Of a stretch of 64,000 nt of DNA, positions 57,889-64,000 are shown in pieces. The DNA lies in assembly GCF_003063315.1 (NCBI RefSeq), contig NZ_NERV01000002.1, positions 620,001 to 684,000 on the forward strand, given 5' to 3'. The number at the start of each line of letters is the position of its first letter. The stretch's first letter is position 1. Position numbers and translations under genes: made by a program. This DNA comes from Limnohabitans sp. T6-5 (lineage in GTDB: Bacteria > Pseudomonadota > Gammaproteobacteria > Burkholderiales > Burkholderiaceae_C). Under the pieces are notes generated by a model. That model had not been told where the DNA came from. It did not search any database and was given only the letters and a program-made list of their open reading frames with translations.

Positions 57889-58116
57889 ATGAATGAAATG
57901 TTTTGGTGGCAGGCCGCCGCCGTGTTCTGGGGTGCCCTGTGCCTATTCCGACATGGGGCGCGCAGCAAAGCCATCGACATGAACGCCAAACGCTGGTTTG
58001 AAATCGCGCAAGCAGCGTTCATCGTCGTGGCCGTGTTCGCGCTAATCACGGAAGGTCGCGGTTGCAGGTCGTCCGACACGGCGGATCACCCCGCCTGCCT
58101 TGAGTCGTCGTGCTGA
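57889..58116 (+). CDS. Possible two-helix membrane protein antisense to the leftward operon
   Basis: A 75-residue frame with two hydrophobic helices (FWWQAAAVFWGALCLF and FEIAQAAFIVVAVFALI) starts at 57889, with GGAG about 11 bases upstream. It runs opposite the leftward operon and overlaps the Cro-like gene at its 3' end. Its composition is more protein-like than the opposing 57870-58079 frame, but expression is uncertain. Confidence 0.35.
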   Translation: MNEMFWWQAAAVFWGALCLFRHGARSKAIDMNAKRWFEIAQAAFIVVAVFALITEGRGCRSSDTADHPACLESSC

Positions 58117-58308
58117 TTTGTCGTAGCGCTCAAACCAGCCAAAGATGCGCTCGGCAGTGGCCAGCGTGGGCGAGCAACCGCCCGTATGAATGCGGCTGAT
58201 CGTGGCCTGGCTCACGCCAGTTTCACGCGCAATGGTGTTGTGTAGGCCGTCCACCTCAGAAAGGCGGCGGCGCAAAGTAGTGGTGAGGGATTCGGGTTTG
58301 TTCGTCAT
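58042..58308 (-). CDS. Cro-like helix-turn-helix regulator
   Basis: The 88-residue protein has an XRE-type helix-turn-helix (LHNTIARETGVSQATISRIH, about residues 22-41) and a short C-terminus without dimer or protease domains. It is divergent from the repressor gene 58384, across a region with CGTATAC-type operators. This is the expected place of a Cro-like protein that opens the lytic leftward operon. Confidence 0.8.
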   Translation of the reverse strand: MTNKPESLTTTLRRRLSEVDGLHNTIARETGVSQATISRIHTGGCSPTLATAERIFGWFERYDKSARRLKAGGVIRRVGRPATATFRD

Positions 58309-58322
58309 AGCACAGCAATATT

Positions 58323-58369
58323 ATTCGTATCCGGTTATTTTAGCAACTCACATACGGTTAACCGTTTAT
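58323..58369. promoter_or_regulatory. Immunity operators between the divergent regulator genes
   Basis: ATTCGTATCCGGTTAT (58323-58338) and ATACGGTTAACCGTTTAT (58352-58369) are related to the CGTATACG palindromes elsewhere. The second has the half-sites arranged outward around a perfect ACGGTTAACCGT. Two sites between divergent regulator genes match the plan of lambda-type operators. Confidence 0.7.
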
Positions 58370-58383
58370 GAAACGATCCGGTC

Positions 58384-58836
58384 ATGGAAAATTTAAGAGA
58401 AAAGCTTGCCCGTCGGGTGCGCGAACTCATGCACACGTCAATGATCGACACGCAGATCAAGGTGTCCCAAAAAAGCCACACCAGTCAGGCCACGGTGCAG
58501 CGCTTGCTGTCGCGTGAACAATCGTCGACCGTCGATGTTGTCGAAAAAATAGCACACGCCTTCGGCATCAAGAACGCCGCCTACATGCTGCTGGAAGACG
58601 ACGAAATGAAGCTGCTGTCGGTCTGGAACACGCTCTCAGAAACTGACAAATTGAACATCTTGGGATTCATAAATGTGCAAAAAAGCATAAAAGGTGATAC
58701 AAAAGAAGCAGATCAATTCAACATGGTCTCAATTGCCAGCCTGGGAACAGCAAAACAGGGGTTGGCTGAGGGGACCTTCAGCACTGATGAAACGCGACCT
58801 GCCGAATCAAAAAAAAACAGCCGCCGTAAAGCTTGA
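58384..58836 (+). CDS. Prophage repressor (CI-type, helix-turn-helix, no protease domain)
   Basis: The 150-residue protein has an XRE helix-turn-helix (TQIKVSQKSHTSQATVQRLL, about 23-42) and a conserved C-terminal helical part (STVDVVEKIAHAFGIKNAAYM). No S24/LexA-type Ser-Lys self-cleavage region is present, so RecA-driven cleavage is not expected. The ATG has no clear ribosome-binding site and may be leaderless, as for lambda cI. It is the best candidate to bind the dispersed CGTATACG sites. Confidence 0.75.
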   Translation: MENLREKLARRVRELMHTSMIDTQIKVSQKSHTSQATVQRLLSREQSSTVDVVEKIAHAFGIKNAAYMLLEDDEMKLLSVWNTLSETDKLNILGFINVQKSIKGDTKEADQFNMVSIASLGTAKQGLAEGTFSTDETRPAESKKNSRRKA

Positions 58837-59098
58837 TAAAAGCGCCGAAACGGATAAAAACAATAAGCAGATCGCAGACTGGCACCATTGCCGTGCCCAC
58901 GAAGTAGCCGACATCGCCATGGTCAACGTCTCCGTCACAGCAGACGGGCACATCAGGACCACCGCGCTGGCCATAGACCGCAGCCACGCCCCCGCCATCC
59001 TCCAAGAACTTGAAAGCCTGACCCTGCGCCTGCGAACATTCATCAGCAGTGGCGGCCGCCCCCCCTCCCAAGCCCTGCGCCTTGTGTCGTCTAAATGA
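58787..59098 (+). CDS. Small early-arm protein of unknown function
   Basis: The 103-residue protein starts MKRDLPNQKKTAAVKLDK at 58787, 50 bases inside the end of the repressor gene. It has a helical part (HAPAILQELESLTLRLRTFI) near the C-terminus. An earlier start would begin in the repressor gene and is less likely. The role is unknown. Confidence 0.55.
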   Translation: MKRDLPNQKKTAAVKLDKSAETDKNNKQIADWHHCRAHEVADIAMVNVSVTADGHIRTTALAIDRSHAPAILQELESLTLRLRTFISSGGRPPSQALRLVSSK

Positions 59099-59144
59099 CC
59101 TGGGCAAGTGACGTTTCTGGCGTCCTATTTTTTTCCTCCCAAAT

Positions 59145-59164
59145 TATTCGTATACGAATATAAT
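59145..59164 (+). promoter_or_regulatory. Palindromic operator overlapping a promoter -10
   Basis: TATTCGTATACGAATA is a perfect 16-bp palindrome (59145-59160). TATAAT at 59159-59164 forms a consensus -10 just after it, and the next gene starts at 59195 with AAGGA. A repressor bound here would block this promoter. Confidence 0.7.
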
Positions 59165-59194
59165 TGATCGTCAAATCAACAAAAGGAACTGAAC

Positions 59195-59560
59195 ATGGGA
59201 CGTCCGATCATCATCATTGCTGGCCAAGAAGTCACCGGCATACAAGCCGAAGTAGCCTTCATGCAATGGGCCTTGGCCCTCGAGCAAGAGCACAACCAAG
59301 CACTGATCACCGCCTGCAAAGGCAACCGGTGCGGGCTTGCCGTTTGCGAAGTCTTTCAAAAGGCCGTCTTCGGCAAAAACATCGCATTCATGGGCCTTCT
59401 GGGGCAGGCTGGCATCACCGTCATCGCCACAGATTACAGCCCCGGCCTTGGCTATGGCTACCTCACCAAGTTGGGGTTTTTTGGGGGCTACGACACCGAG
59501 GCCGAGGCCCTGAACATGGGCATGCTCGCACAACAACGCATCCAGGAAGCCGCCGCATGA
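59195..59560 (+). CDS. Early-arm protein of unknown function (alpha/beta)
   Basis: The 121-residue protein has alternating helices and strands (VTGIQAEVAFMQWALALEQE, ALITACKGNRCGLAV, GITVIATDYSP). It may be a small alpha/beta domain. It is the first gene of the right arm behind the promoter at 59145. Its stop overlaps the next small gene by four bases. Confidence 0.65.
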   Translation: MGRPIIIIAGQEVTGIQAEVAFMQWALALEQEHNQALITACKGNRCGLAVCEVFQKAVFGKNIAFMGLLGQAGITVIATDYSPGLGYGYLTKLGFFGGYDTEAEALNMGMLAQQRIQEAAA

Positions 59561-59673
59561 ACACCCTGAAATTTTTCACGTTCGTCAATAACCGTATACG
59601 GTTAATTGAAATTACAACCTACACCATCGGCCTGCTCATCGTGGCCATGGATGTCTTGATCTGGAGGCCCTGA
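59557..59673 (+). CDS. 38-residue membrane miniprotein, overlapping an operator
   Basis: This frame begins ATGA at the previous stop and encodes MNTLKFFTFVNNRIRLIEIT with a single membrane helix (YTIGLLIVAMDVLIW). It encodes NNRIRL exactly where the palindrome TAACCGTATACGGTTA lies, so the DNA serves both as codons and as a likely repressor site. Confidence 0.5.
   Translation: MNTLKFFTFVNNRIRLIEITTYTIGLLIVAMDVLIWRP
59589..59604. promoter_or_regulatory. Perfect 16-bp operator palindrome inside a small gene
   Basis: TAACCGTATACGGTTA is a perfect 16-bp palindrome. It lies in coding DNA of the miniprotein gene 59557-59673, so a repressor there could block transcription elongation as in phage L5 stoperators. 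Confidence 0.7.
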
Positions 59674-59792
59674 TGTACACCGACCAAAAAACTCATCTGC
59701 TCAAAACCCTGTGGGCGCTCTACCTGATCGCCTGGTTGACCGACCGCCACGACATCGCCGGTGCCGTCAAGCGCGACATGGAGGCCGCATGA
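59673..59792 (+). CDS. Short membrane-like miniprotein
   Basis: A 39-residue frame begins ATG at 59673, overlapping the previous stop (TGATG). It encodes MYTDQKTHLLKTLWALYLIA and ends GAVKRDMEAA. The amphipathic helix may associate with a membrane. Translation coupling to both neighbours supports it as a real gene. Confidence 0.45.
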   Translation: MYTDQKTHLLKTLWALYLIAWLTDRHDIAGAVKRDMEAA

Positions 59793-60130
59793 GCTGCATG
59801 AACACCCACATGATGAACGCCCACCAGCGGGCCTATGACATGGCCGATGCAAGAGCGGAAGCTGATGAAGAGCGCCAGTCAGAGCGCGCAGACAGCTACC
59901 GCCAAGCATTTGCAGAACTGGTGATGACCCGCAACGTGGACGCTGAGACGGGCATGAAATACATGCCCAAGCTGATCGACGTCGTGGCTGAAGCCGGTTG
60001 CGAAGACGAAAGCGTCTTGCGCGCCATGCTGCAAGGCCTGCTGCACTGCGTTGCCAAGGGGCAAGCTGAGGCCATCACAGCCATGGAAAAAGTCGGCGAC
60101 TTTTTTGTAACCAAACGCCTGGAGGACTGA
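59789..60130 (+). CDS. Early-arm helical protein of unknown function
   Basis: The 113-residue protein starts MSCMNTHMMNAHQRAYDMAD and consists of charged helices (ADEERQSERADSYRQAFAEL, then SVLRAMLQGLLHCVAKGQAE). It is coupled to the miniprotein gene by an ATGA overlap. No family is recognised. Confidence 0.6.
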   Translation: MSCMNTHMMNAHQRAYDMADARAEADEERQSERADSYRQAFAELVMTRNVDAETGMKYMPKLIDVVAEAGCEDESVLRAMLQGLLHCVAKGQAEAITAMEKVGDFFVTKRLED

Positions 60131-60133
60131 CCT

Positions 60134-60304
60134 ATGACCAAGATTGACTACGGCTGCGCCATCGAACGCCCAGCGCGTGGCGTGCACGTCACGCCCACCA
60201 TGAAGCGTCGTTTACGCATGACCTGCTACGTGCTTGCATATGCCGTCACCGTGCTGATGGTGTGCTCGCTTGTCATCGCAATCTTGAATGGATCGAAGCC
60301 ATGA
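60134..60304 (+). CDS. Small membrane protein of the early arm
   Basis: The 56-residue protein starts MTKIDYGCAIERPARG and has one membrane helix near the end (VLAYAVTVLMVCSLVIAIL). It overlaps the next gene by four bases. Its short form and basic N-terminus recall phage membrane-associated early proteins. Confidence 0.5.
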   Translation: MTKIDYGCAIERPARGVHVTPTMKRRLRMTCYVLAYAVTVLMVCSLVIAILNGSKP

Positions 60305-61434
60305 GCACACAAATTGAAGCCCTGAAGCTTGCGCTGGAGGCGTTGACGATTGCGCGTGGACAACTTAAATCATGGGGGCTTGGCGATGAAGCCATCACAG
60401 CCATCAAAGAAGCCTTGGCACAGCCAGAGCAGGAGCCTGTGGCGGAGTTGTTAAAACAAAGCCGCGCAAATTTTGAGCGCAACTTTGGAAAAGGCGGACA
60501 GGGTTGGGCTGACTGGATTTATGGTGATATTGCCGAACTACTCAGCGAACACACATTCCCGCAGCCAGCACAGGATGGTGCCCTCACAAGTGAGGGTACC
60601 AAAGCACCCGTGCAGCAGGAGTCCGTGTCATTTCTTGCAAATGGAACACGCTTCAAGATGTCGTTCTTTGATTGTGCGGCACCAGAAGGCGACGAACACG
60701 GGGAAACCGATGTGGGTACTTATGTGACCTGCTTTGAGGCTTTTGCAAAAGAGCTGGATGGCCGGTGGGTCGCCCTTGTTGCAGCCGAAGATGATTGCCA
60801 CTTGAAACTCACATCCCCGCAGCCAACACAGCAAGAGCCGGTGGCAGACCGTGCGTTTCTTGGCCGAGTATTGGCTGCAATGGAAGGCGTGGTCGATGTG
60901 GCAGATCGAAAGACAGTCGAGTTTGACGCGCTTCGCTCGTGCATCGTTGATTTGACTTTGATGTTGCACTCCCCGCAGCCAGCACCCGCGCCGGGTTACT
61001 GCCCGCACTGCAAGCAGTACAGCATTGCAGAACCATTGCCAAGCCTGCCATTTGGCGTTGGGGGTGGGCTCGTCGCAATCAAGACGCTGCTTGGCCGCGA
61101 CCCGTGCGCCCATGCACAAACGGCGATTGAAATGATTGATGCCATCCTTGCGGGTCTGCCAGAGCAGCCCACGCCGCTGACACCCGTGGATGGCGACTTA
61201 CTCCCGCCTGTCGGGGCAAAGGTGCTGATTCACCTCGCCAGTCTTGATAAATGGGTCACTCACACTGTTGTCGGCTACTACGTGTGGGGCGCATTTGACT
61301 CAGACCAACTGCATCGGGTTTTCGTCCGAGTGCGTGACTCAGACGGCTTTCTCAACGCCCGCAGGCTGGGCGATGTGCGGCTCTACGACGAAGCCGCCAA
61401 CGGCATCAAGGACCACCCAAACCACCAAAACTGA
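60301..61434 (+). CDS. Multi-linker early protein with zinc ribbon
   Basis: The 377-residue protein starts MSTQIEALKLALEALTIARG, a helical domain, then has Pro/Gln linkers (SPQPTQQEPVA and SPQPAPAPG), a zinc ribbon (YCPHCKQYS) at about residues 235-245, and a C-terminal beta part with LPPVGAKVLIHLASLDKWVT. Modular proteins with such linkers are common in betaproteobacterial phages, but their role is unknown. It is coupled by overlap to the upstream gene. Confidence 0.65.
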   Translation: MSTQIEALKLALEALTIARGQLKSWGLGDEAITAIKEALAQPEQEPVAELLKQSRANFERNFGKGGQGWADWIYGDIAELLSEHTFPQPAQDGALTSEGTKAPVQQESVSFLANGTRFKMSFFDCAAPEGDEHGETDVGTYVTCFEAFAKELDGRWVALVAAEDDCHLKLTSPQPTQQEPVADRAFLGRVLAAMEGVVDVADRKTVEFDALRSCIVDLTLMLHSPQPAPAPGYCPHCKQYSIAEPLPSLPFGVGGGLVAIKTLLGRDPCAHAQTAIEMIDAILAGLPEQPTPLTPVDGDLLPPVGAKVLIHLASLDKWVTHTVVGYYVWGAFDSDQLHRVFVRVRDSDGFLNARRLGDVRLYDEAANGIKDHPNHQN

Positions 61435-61476
61435 TGTATCAGTTGCACAACAACTGAAAAAAAATTTCCTTCAATT

Positions 61477-61517
61477 ATTCGTATATGGTTTACGCATTAT
61501 TCATATACGGTTATCAT
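61477..61517 (+). promoter_or_regulatory. Promoter with two operators two helical turns apart
   Basis: ATTCGTATATGGTT (61477-61490) and ATTCATATACGGTTAT (61499-61514) are spaced 22 bases. A promoter candidate is TTTACG (61489-61494), 17 bases, TATCAT (61512-61517), so the second operator lies between -35 and -10. Binding would shut off the gene at 61556. Confidence 0.65.
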
Positions 61518-61555
61518 TGAGGCGTAGTCAGGAAACATCAAAGGAGTCAGGAACC

Positions 61556-61750
61556 ATGGAAACAGTCATTCATGTGCAAGTTAAAAGCGTGTACGGCAAC
61601 ACGCTCATTTACCCCATCAACCAAGCCGCCCAGCTGATCGCCAACATCGCGGGAACAAAGACACTCAGCCGCGCCAACCTGGCAACGGCCCAACAACTGG
61701 GCTTCCAAATTCAGGAAGTCCCGGCTATTCAACTGGCGGGGGTTCTGTGA
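61556..61750 (+). CDS. Small beta-type early protein
   Basis: The 64-residue protein starts METVIHVQVKSVYGNTLIYP with AAGGAG upstream and has a helix (AAQLIANIAGTKTLSRANLA). It is the first gene after the operator-controlled promoter at 61477. A similar short protein is common in phages. Its function is unknown. Confidence 0.6.
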   Translation: METVIHVQVKSVYGNTLIYPINQAAQLIANIAGTKTLSRANLATAQQLGFQIQEVPAIQLAGVL

Positions 61751-62001
61751 TGTGGGGCGCACGCAGCAACAAGGGCGCAGCCCTCACCCGCAAAGCCAAC
61801 AAGGCCCTCAAGGGCCGGGTTGAATCAGCAACGGTCAAGTGCTCTGGCTACGGCGCAAGCGGCGAGGTGTACGCCAATGAGATTGAACCGCTCATGTCGG
61901 CTCGTCAAATACTGGTCGAGGCGGGCATCCCATGCAGCCCCATCCAGACATTCAAAATGCTTGAGCCATGCTTTTACATTGGCGAGGGGGTGGAGGTATG
62001 A
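61750..62001 (+). CDS. Small basic early protein
   Basis: The 83-residue protein starts MWGARSNKGAALTRKANKAL, with a basic N-terminus, and then a more acidic part (YANEIEPLMSARQILVEAGI). The ATG at 61750 overlaps the previous stop. A GTG at 61747 is an alternative. No family is recognised. Confidence 0.6.
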   Translation: MWGARSNKGAALTRKANKALKGRVESATVKCSGYGASGEVYANEIEPLMSARQILVEAGIPCSPIQTFKMLEPCFYIGEGVEV

Positions 62002-62228
62002 GCACACAACACACACCGGGGCCATGGGTGGCCAAACAGAGCGGTGAAGTTACCGACAGTGATGGACATGAAATAGCGCACGTCTTCATGTTCAAGAATC
62101 TTGCACTTGTTGCCGAAGCGCCTGAGCTGTTGAAGGCACTGCAAAACCTGCTGACCTTCCCTCTGGGAACATTCCAGGTACAAGCCGCCAAAGCGGTCAT
62201 CGCCAAAGTAACGGGAGAGCAAACATGA
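61998..62228 (+). CDS. Widespread small phage protein (TPGPW type)
   Basis: The 76-residue protein has the common phage N-terminus MSTQHTPGPWVAKQ and a helical end containing APELLKALQNLLTF. Proteins of this type are widespread in phages of Proteobacteria, yet have no assigned role. It overlaps its neighbours by ATGA. Confidence 0.7.
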   Translation: MSTQHTPGPWVAKQSGEVTDSDGHEIAHVFMFKNLALVAEAPELLKALQNLLTFPLGTFQVQAAKAVIAKVTGEQT

Positions 62229-62458
62229 CCCTCATTCAACGTCAAACCCGGATCGTGCGCGCACTGGAGAACGTGTACCGCCGCCGCTGGCAAAACCCTG
62301 GGCAACGGTCCAGGGCTGTGCGCCTGCTGGCGGAATTCAACGCCAAACGCATGACCTTCGCGGGCTACGCGGCCGACGAGGCCCGCGCCAGCTTCGTGCA
62401 GTGCGTGGACATGGCCGTGCTCAACATCAACTCAGGGCCTTTGTTCGCCCACAAATAA
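62225..62458 (+). CDS. Helical early protein, upstream of recT-like gene
   Basis: The 77-residue protein is helical (RIVRALENVYRRRWQNPGQR, then RAVRLLAEFNAKRMTFAGY). It lies just before the operator at 62456. Coupled by ATGA to the upstream gene. The function is unknown. Confidence 0.6.
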   Translation: MTLIQRQTRIVRALENVYRRRWQNPGQRSRAVRLLAEFNAKRMTFAGYAADEARASFVQCVDMAVLNINSGPLFAHK

Positions 62459-62470
62459 CCGTATACGAAT
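62456..62470. promoter_or_regulatory. Operator before the RecT-like gene
   Basis: TAACCGTATACGAAT lies between the small gene and the RecT-like gene, 20 bases before its start. It combines the two known half-site types (TAACCGTAT and ATTCGTAT reversed). Confidence 0.6.
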
Positions 62471-62490
62471 TTTTTCAACAGGAGCCAAAC

Positions 62491-63330
62491 GTGAACAACG
62501 AACCCTCTTCCCTCTCCGTGCGACCCGCAAGCCAGGTCGACCTGAGCCCTCAAACCTTTGAGCAGGCACTGACCTTCTCAAACTACCTGGCCGACTCGGA
62601 CCTGGTGCCCAAAGACTTCAAAGGCAAGCCCGGCAACTGCCTGATCGCCATGCAGTGGGGCGCAGAACTTGGCCTCAAACCCTTGCAGGCCTTGTCCAAC
62701 ATCGCGGTCATCAACGGGCGCGCTGCCTTGTGGGGCGATGCCGTCATCGCCTTGGTGCGCAGCAATCCCCTGTGCGAATTCGTGCAGGAATCCGACGATG
62801 GCCACACGGCAACCTGCAAGGTCAAGCGCCGGGGCGAAGCGCAACATGTCTCGACTTTCAGCATGGACGATGCCCAAACCGCTGGCCTCAAGGGCAAGCC
62901 TGGCCCATGGACGCAGTACCCCAAGCGCATGCGCCAAATGCGCGCCCGTGCCTTTGCCCTGCGCGACGTTTTCCCAGACATTCTGCGCGGCATGCCGGTG
63001 GCCGAAGAGGTGTTCGACACCCCGGAAAACGTCATCGACCCATCGACCGGCGAAATCAACCCGGCACAAACACCAGCGCGCCAAGAACTGCAGGCCTACC
63101 CCGAAGCCGACTTCAACGCCAACTTGGCCAGTTGGCGCAAGGTCGTGGAGTCCGGCCGCAAGACGCCCGCCGACCTGATCGCCATGGTCAGCACAAAGGG
63201 CGTGTTGTCCGATGCGCAGAAGACGGCCATCCAAAACCTCGCCCCCATCGAGGCGCAAACCACCACCGCCAACCCGGCCGCGAATGCCGAACAAGGTGAC
63301 GTTGACCAATTCGTGAAAGACATGGAGTAA
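62491..63330 (+). CDS. RecT-family annealing protein
   Basis: The 279-residue protein has the RecT family pattern LVPKDFKGKPGNCLIAMQWG, then ELGLKPLQALSNIAVINGRA and LWGDAVIALVRSNP. It promotes strand annealing in phage recombination together with an exonuclease. I use the GTG at 62491, with AGGAG upstream; a longer start would lie in the previous gene. It is followed directly by the YqaJ-type gene. Confidence 0.85.
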   Translation: MNNEPSSLSVRPASQVDLSPQTFEQALTFSNYLADSDLVPKDFKGKPGNCLIAMQWGAELGLKPLQALSNIAVINGRAALWGDAVIALVRSNPLCEFVQESDDGHTATCKVKRRGEAQHVSTFSMDDAQTAGLKGKPGPWTQYPKRMRQMRARAFALRDVFPDILRGMPVAEEVFDTPENVIDPSTGEINPAQTPARQELQAYPEADFNANLASWRKVVESGRKTPADLIAMVSTKGVLSDAQKTAIQNLAPIEAQTTTANPAANAEQGDVDQFVKDME

Positions 63331-63335
63331 CCCAC

Positions 63336-64000
63336 ATGAAAACCATTGACCTGATCCAGGGCACGCCCGAATGGCACGTCCACCGCGCCACCCACTTCAA
63401 CGCCAGCGATGCCCCCGCCATGATGGGGTGCGGCCTGAAATCGCGCACCGAACTCCTGGCCGAGTTGCACACCGCCATCAAGCCCGAAGTCAGCCAATAC
63501 GTGCAAGAGCGCGTGTTTGATCCCGGCCACCGCTTTGAGGCCCTGGCCCGCCCCCTGGCCGAAAAGATCATCGGCCAAGAGCTTTATGCCGTGACCGGCG
63601 TCAACGGCCAATACAGCGCCAGCTTCGACGGCCTGACGATGTTTGAGGACGTGGGCTTTGAGCACAAACGCCTCAACGACGACTTGCGCGCCGTCTTCAA
63701 CGACATGGAAACCCTGCCGCCCAAATACCGCGACACACAATCTGGCGCCTTGCTGGGCCTGATGTACCAGGTGCAAATGGAACACCAAGCCATGGTGTCG
63801 GGCTGCAACTGCATCCTGTTCATGGCCAGCGAGTGGGACGACAAAAACCAGCTGATCGAAGAACGCCACTGCTGGTACTACCCCAACCCAGAACTGCGCG
63901 CCAAGATCGTCGCGGGCTGGGCCCAGCTGGCCGAAGACCTCAAGGCCTACTCGCCCGCCCCCGTGGCCGAGCCAGCGCCCACCGGCAAGGCCCCCGAAAC
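63336..64000 (+). CDS. YqaJ-type exonuclease, 3' end cut by the window
   Basis: The 221 visible residues start MKTIDLIQGTPEWHVHRATH, then FNASDAPAMMGCG, a nuclease pattern of YqaJ/lambda-exonuclease-like proteins. It continues with FDPGHRFEALARPLAEKI, YSASFDGLTMFED and FEHKRLNDDL, followed by QVQMEHQAMVSG. The acidic residues in EALA, SFDG and EHK are the likely catalytic ones. It pairs with the RecT-like gene as a recombination module. The end is outside the window. Confidence 0.85.
   Translation, partial: MKTIDLIQGTPEWHVHRATHFNASDAPAMMGCGLKSRTELLAELHTAIKPEVSQYVQERVFDPGHRFEALARPLAEKIIGQELYAVTGVNGQYSASFDGLTMFEDVGFEHKRLNDDLRAVFNDMETLPPKYRDTQSGALLGLMYQVQMEHQAMVSGCNCILFMASEWDDKNQLIEERHCWYYPNPELRAKIVAGWAQLAEDLKAYSPAPVAEPAPTGKAPE

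Larger units (their letters stand above)
13560..64000. mobile_element. Temperate podovirus-like prophage, right end outside the window
   Basis: A continuous phage gene set follows the second attachment repeat: toxin-antitoxin and antirepressor genes, a leftward late operon with terminase, P22-type portal, N4-gp56 capsid, lysis and tail genes, a Cro/repressor switch, and an early arm with recombination genes. No sheath, tape-measure or tail-tube genes are recognisable, which suggests a short-tailed virion. Neither the integrase nor the right attachment site lies in the window. Confidence 0.88.

Noticed and set aside
57870-58079. 69-codon minus-strand frame between the Cro-like gene and 57613
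   Set aside because: Its end overlaps the next start like an operon gene, but the translation is shadow-like (Ala/Thr/Asn mix). The opposing frame has two convincing membrane helices. I kept neither as certain.
61439-61456. Terminator CAGTTG-CACAA-CAACTG after 61434
   Set aside because: The hairpin is followed by an A run in the direction of transcription. It would fit leftward transcripts only, and none is expected here.

Overview
The window is bacterial DNA, most likely from a Burkholderiales (Comamonadaceae-like) betaproteobacterium. That placement is an inference from the GC-rich coding style, the surE-pcm-nlpD gene order and the protein families; no rRNA or intact tRNA is present to confirm it. 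Three blocks are visible.

Block 1 (1-8079) is ordinary chromosome: a truncated membrane protein, a GlcG/HbpS-type protein, a Bax-inhibitor-1 family membrane protein, a leftward cluster surE-pcm-nlpD-exonuclease-rlmD, and a rightward zinc-free quinone-oxidoreductase-like gene closed by a strong terminator.

Block 2 (8080-13559) is a compact integrative mobilizable element of about 5.5 kb between two perfect 18-bp direct repeats. The repeats match the 3' end of a tRNA-His gene read on the minus strand. The element carries a MobA/MobL-type relaxase, a small TraD-like accessory gene with a hairpin-rich candidate oriT between them, a RepL-like winged-helix replication protein with palindromes upstream, a 142-nt multi-branched inverted-repeat structure, and a tyrosine integrase next to the right repeat.

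Block 3 (13560 to the window end) is most of a temperate podovirus-like prophage that appears to sit in tandem in the same attachment site. Its left end has higBA, two Rha-type antirepressor genes (the second behind a leader resembling phage C4 antisense RNA), and small cargo genes. A long leftward transcript unit (57873 down to 17724) encodes replication proteins (DUF1376/O-like and P-like), terminase, P22-type portal, holins and a GH108 lysozyme, an N4-gp56 family capsid, adaptor and tail genes, a methyltransferase/PAPS-reductase fusion, and a 2842-residue polyvalent protein. The immunity switch is at 58042-58836 (Cro-like gene and a repressor without a self-cleavage domain, divergent). The rightward early arm then carries many small overlapping genes ending in a RecT-like annealing protein and a YqaJ-type exonuclease cut by the window end. 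The prophage integrase and right end are not in the window.

The most interesting signal is a set of palindromic sites with the core CGTATACG or close variants, found at the immunity region, at promoters and inside genes of the right arm, and about 43 kb away in a promoter-like sequence ahead of the second antirepressor. Together with the C4-like leader and a repressor lacking a protease domain, this suggests an induction circuit run by antirepressors and dispersed operators. A second unexplained signal is a 16-bp motif repeated six times at the 3' ends of genes in the late operon.
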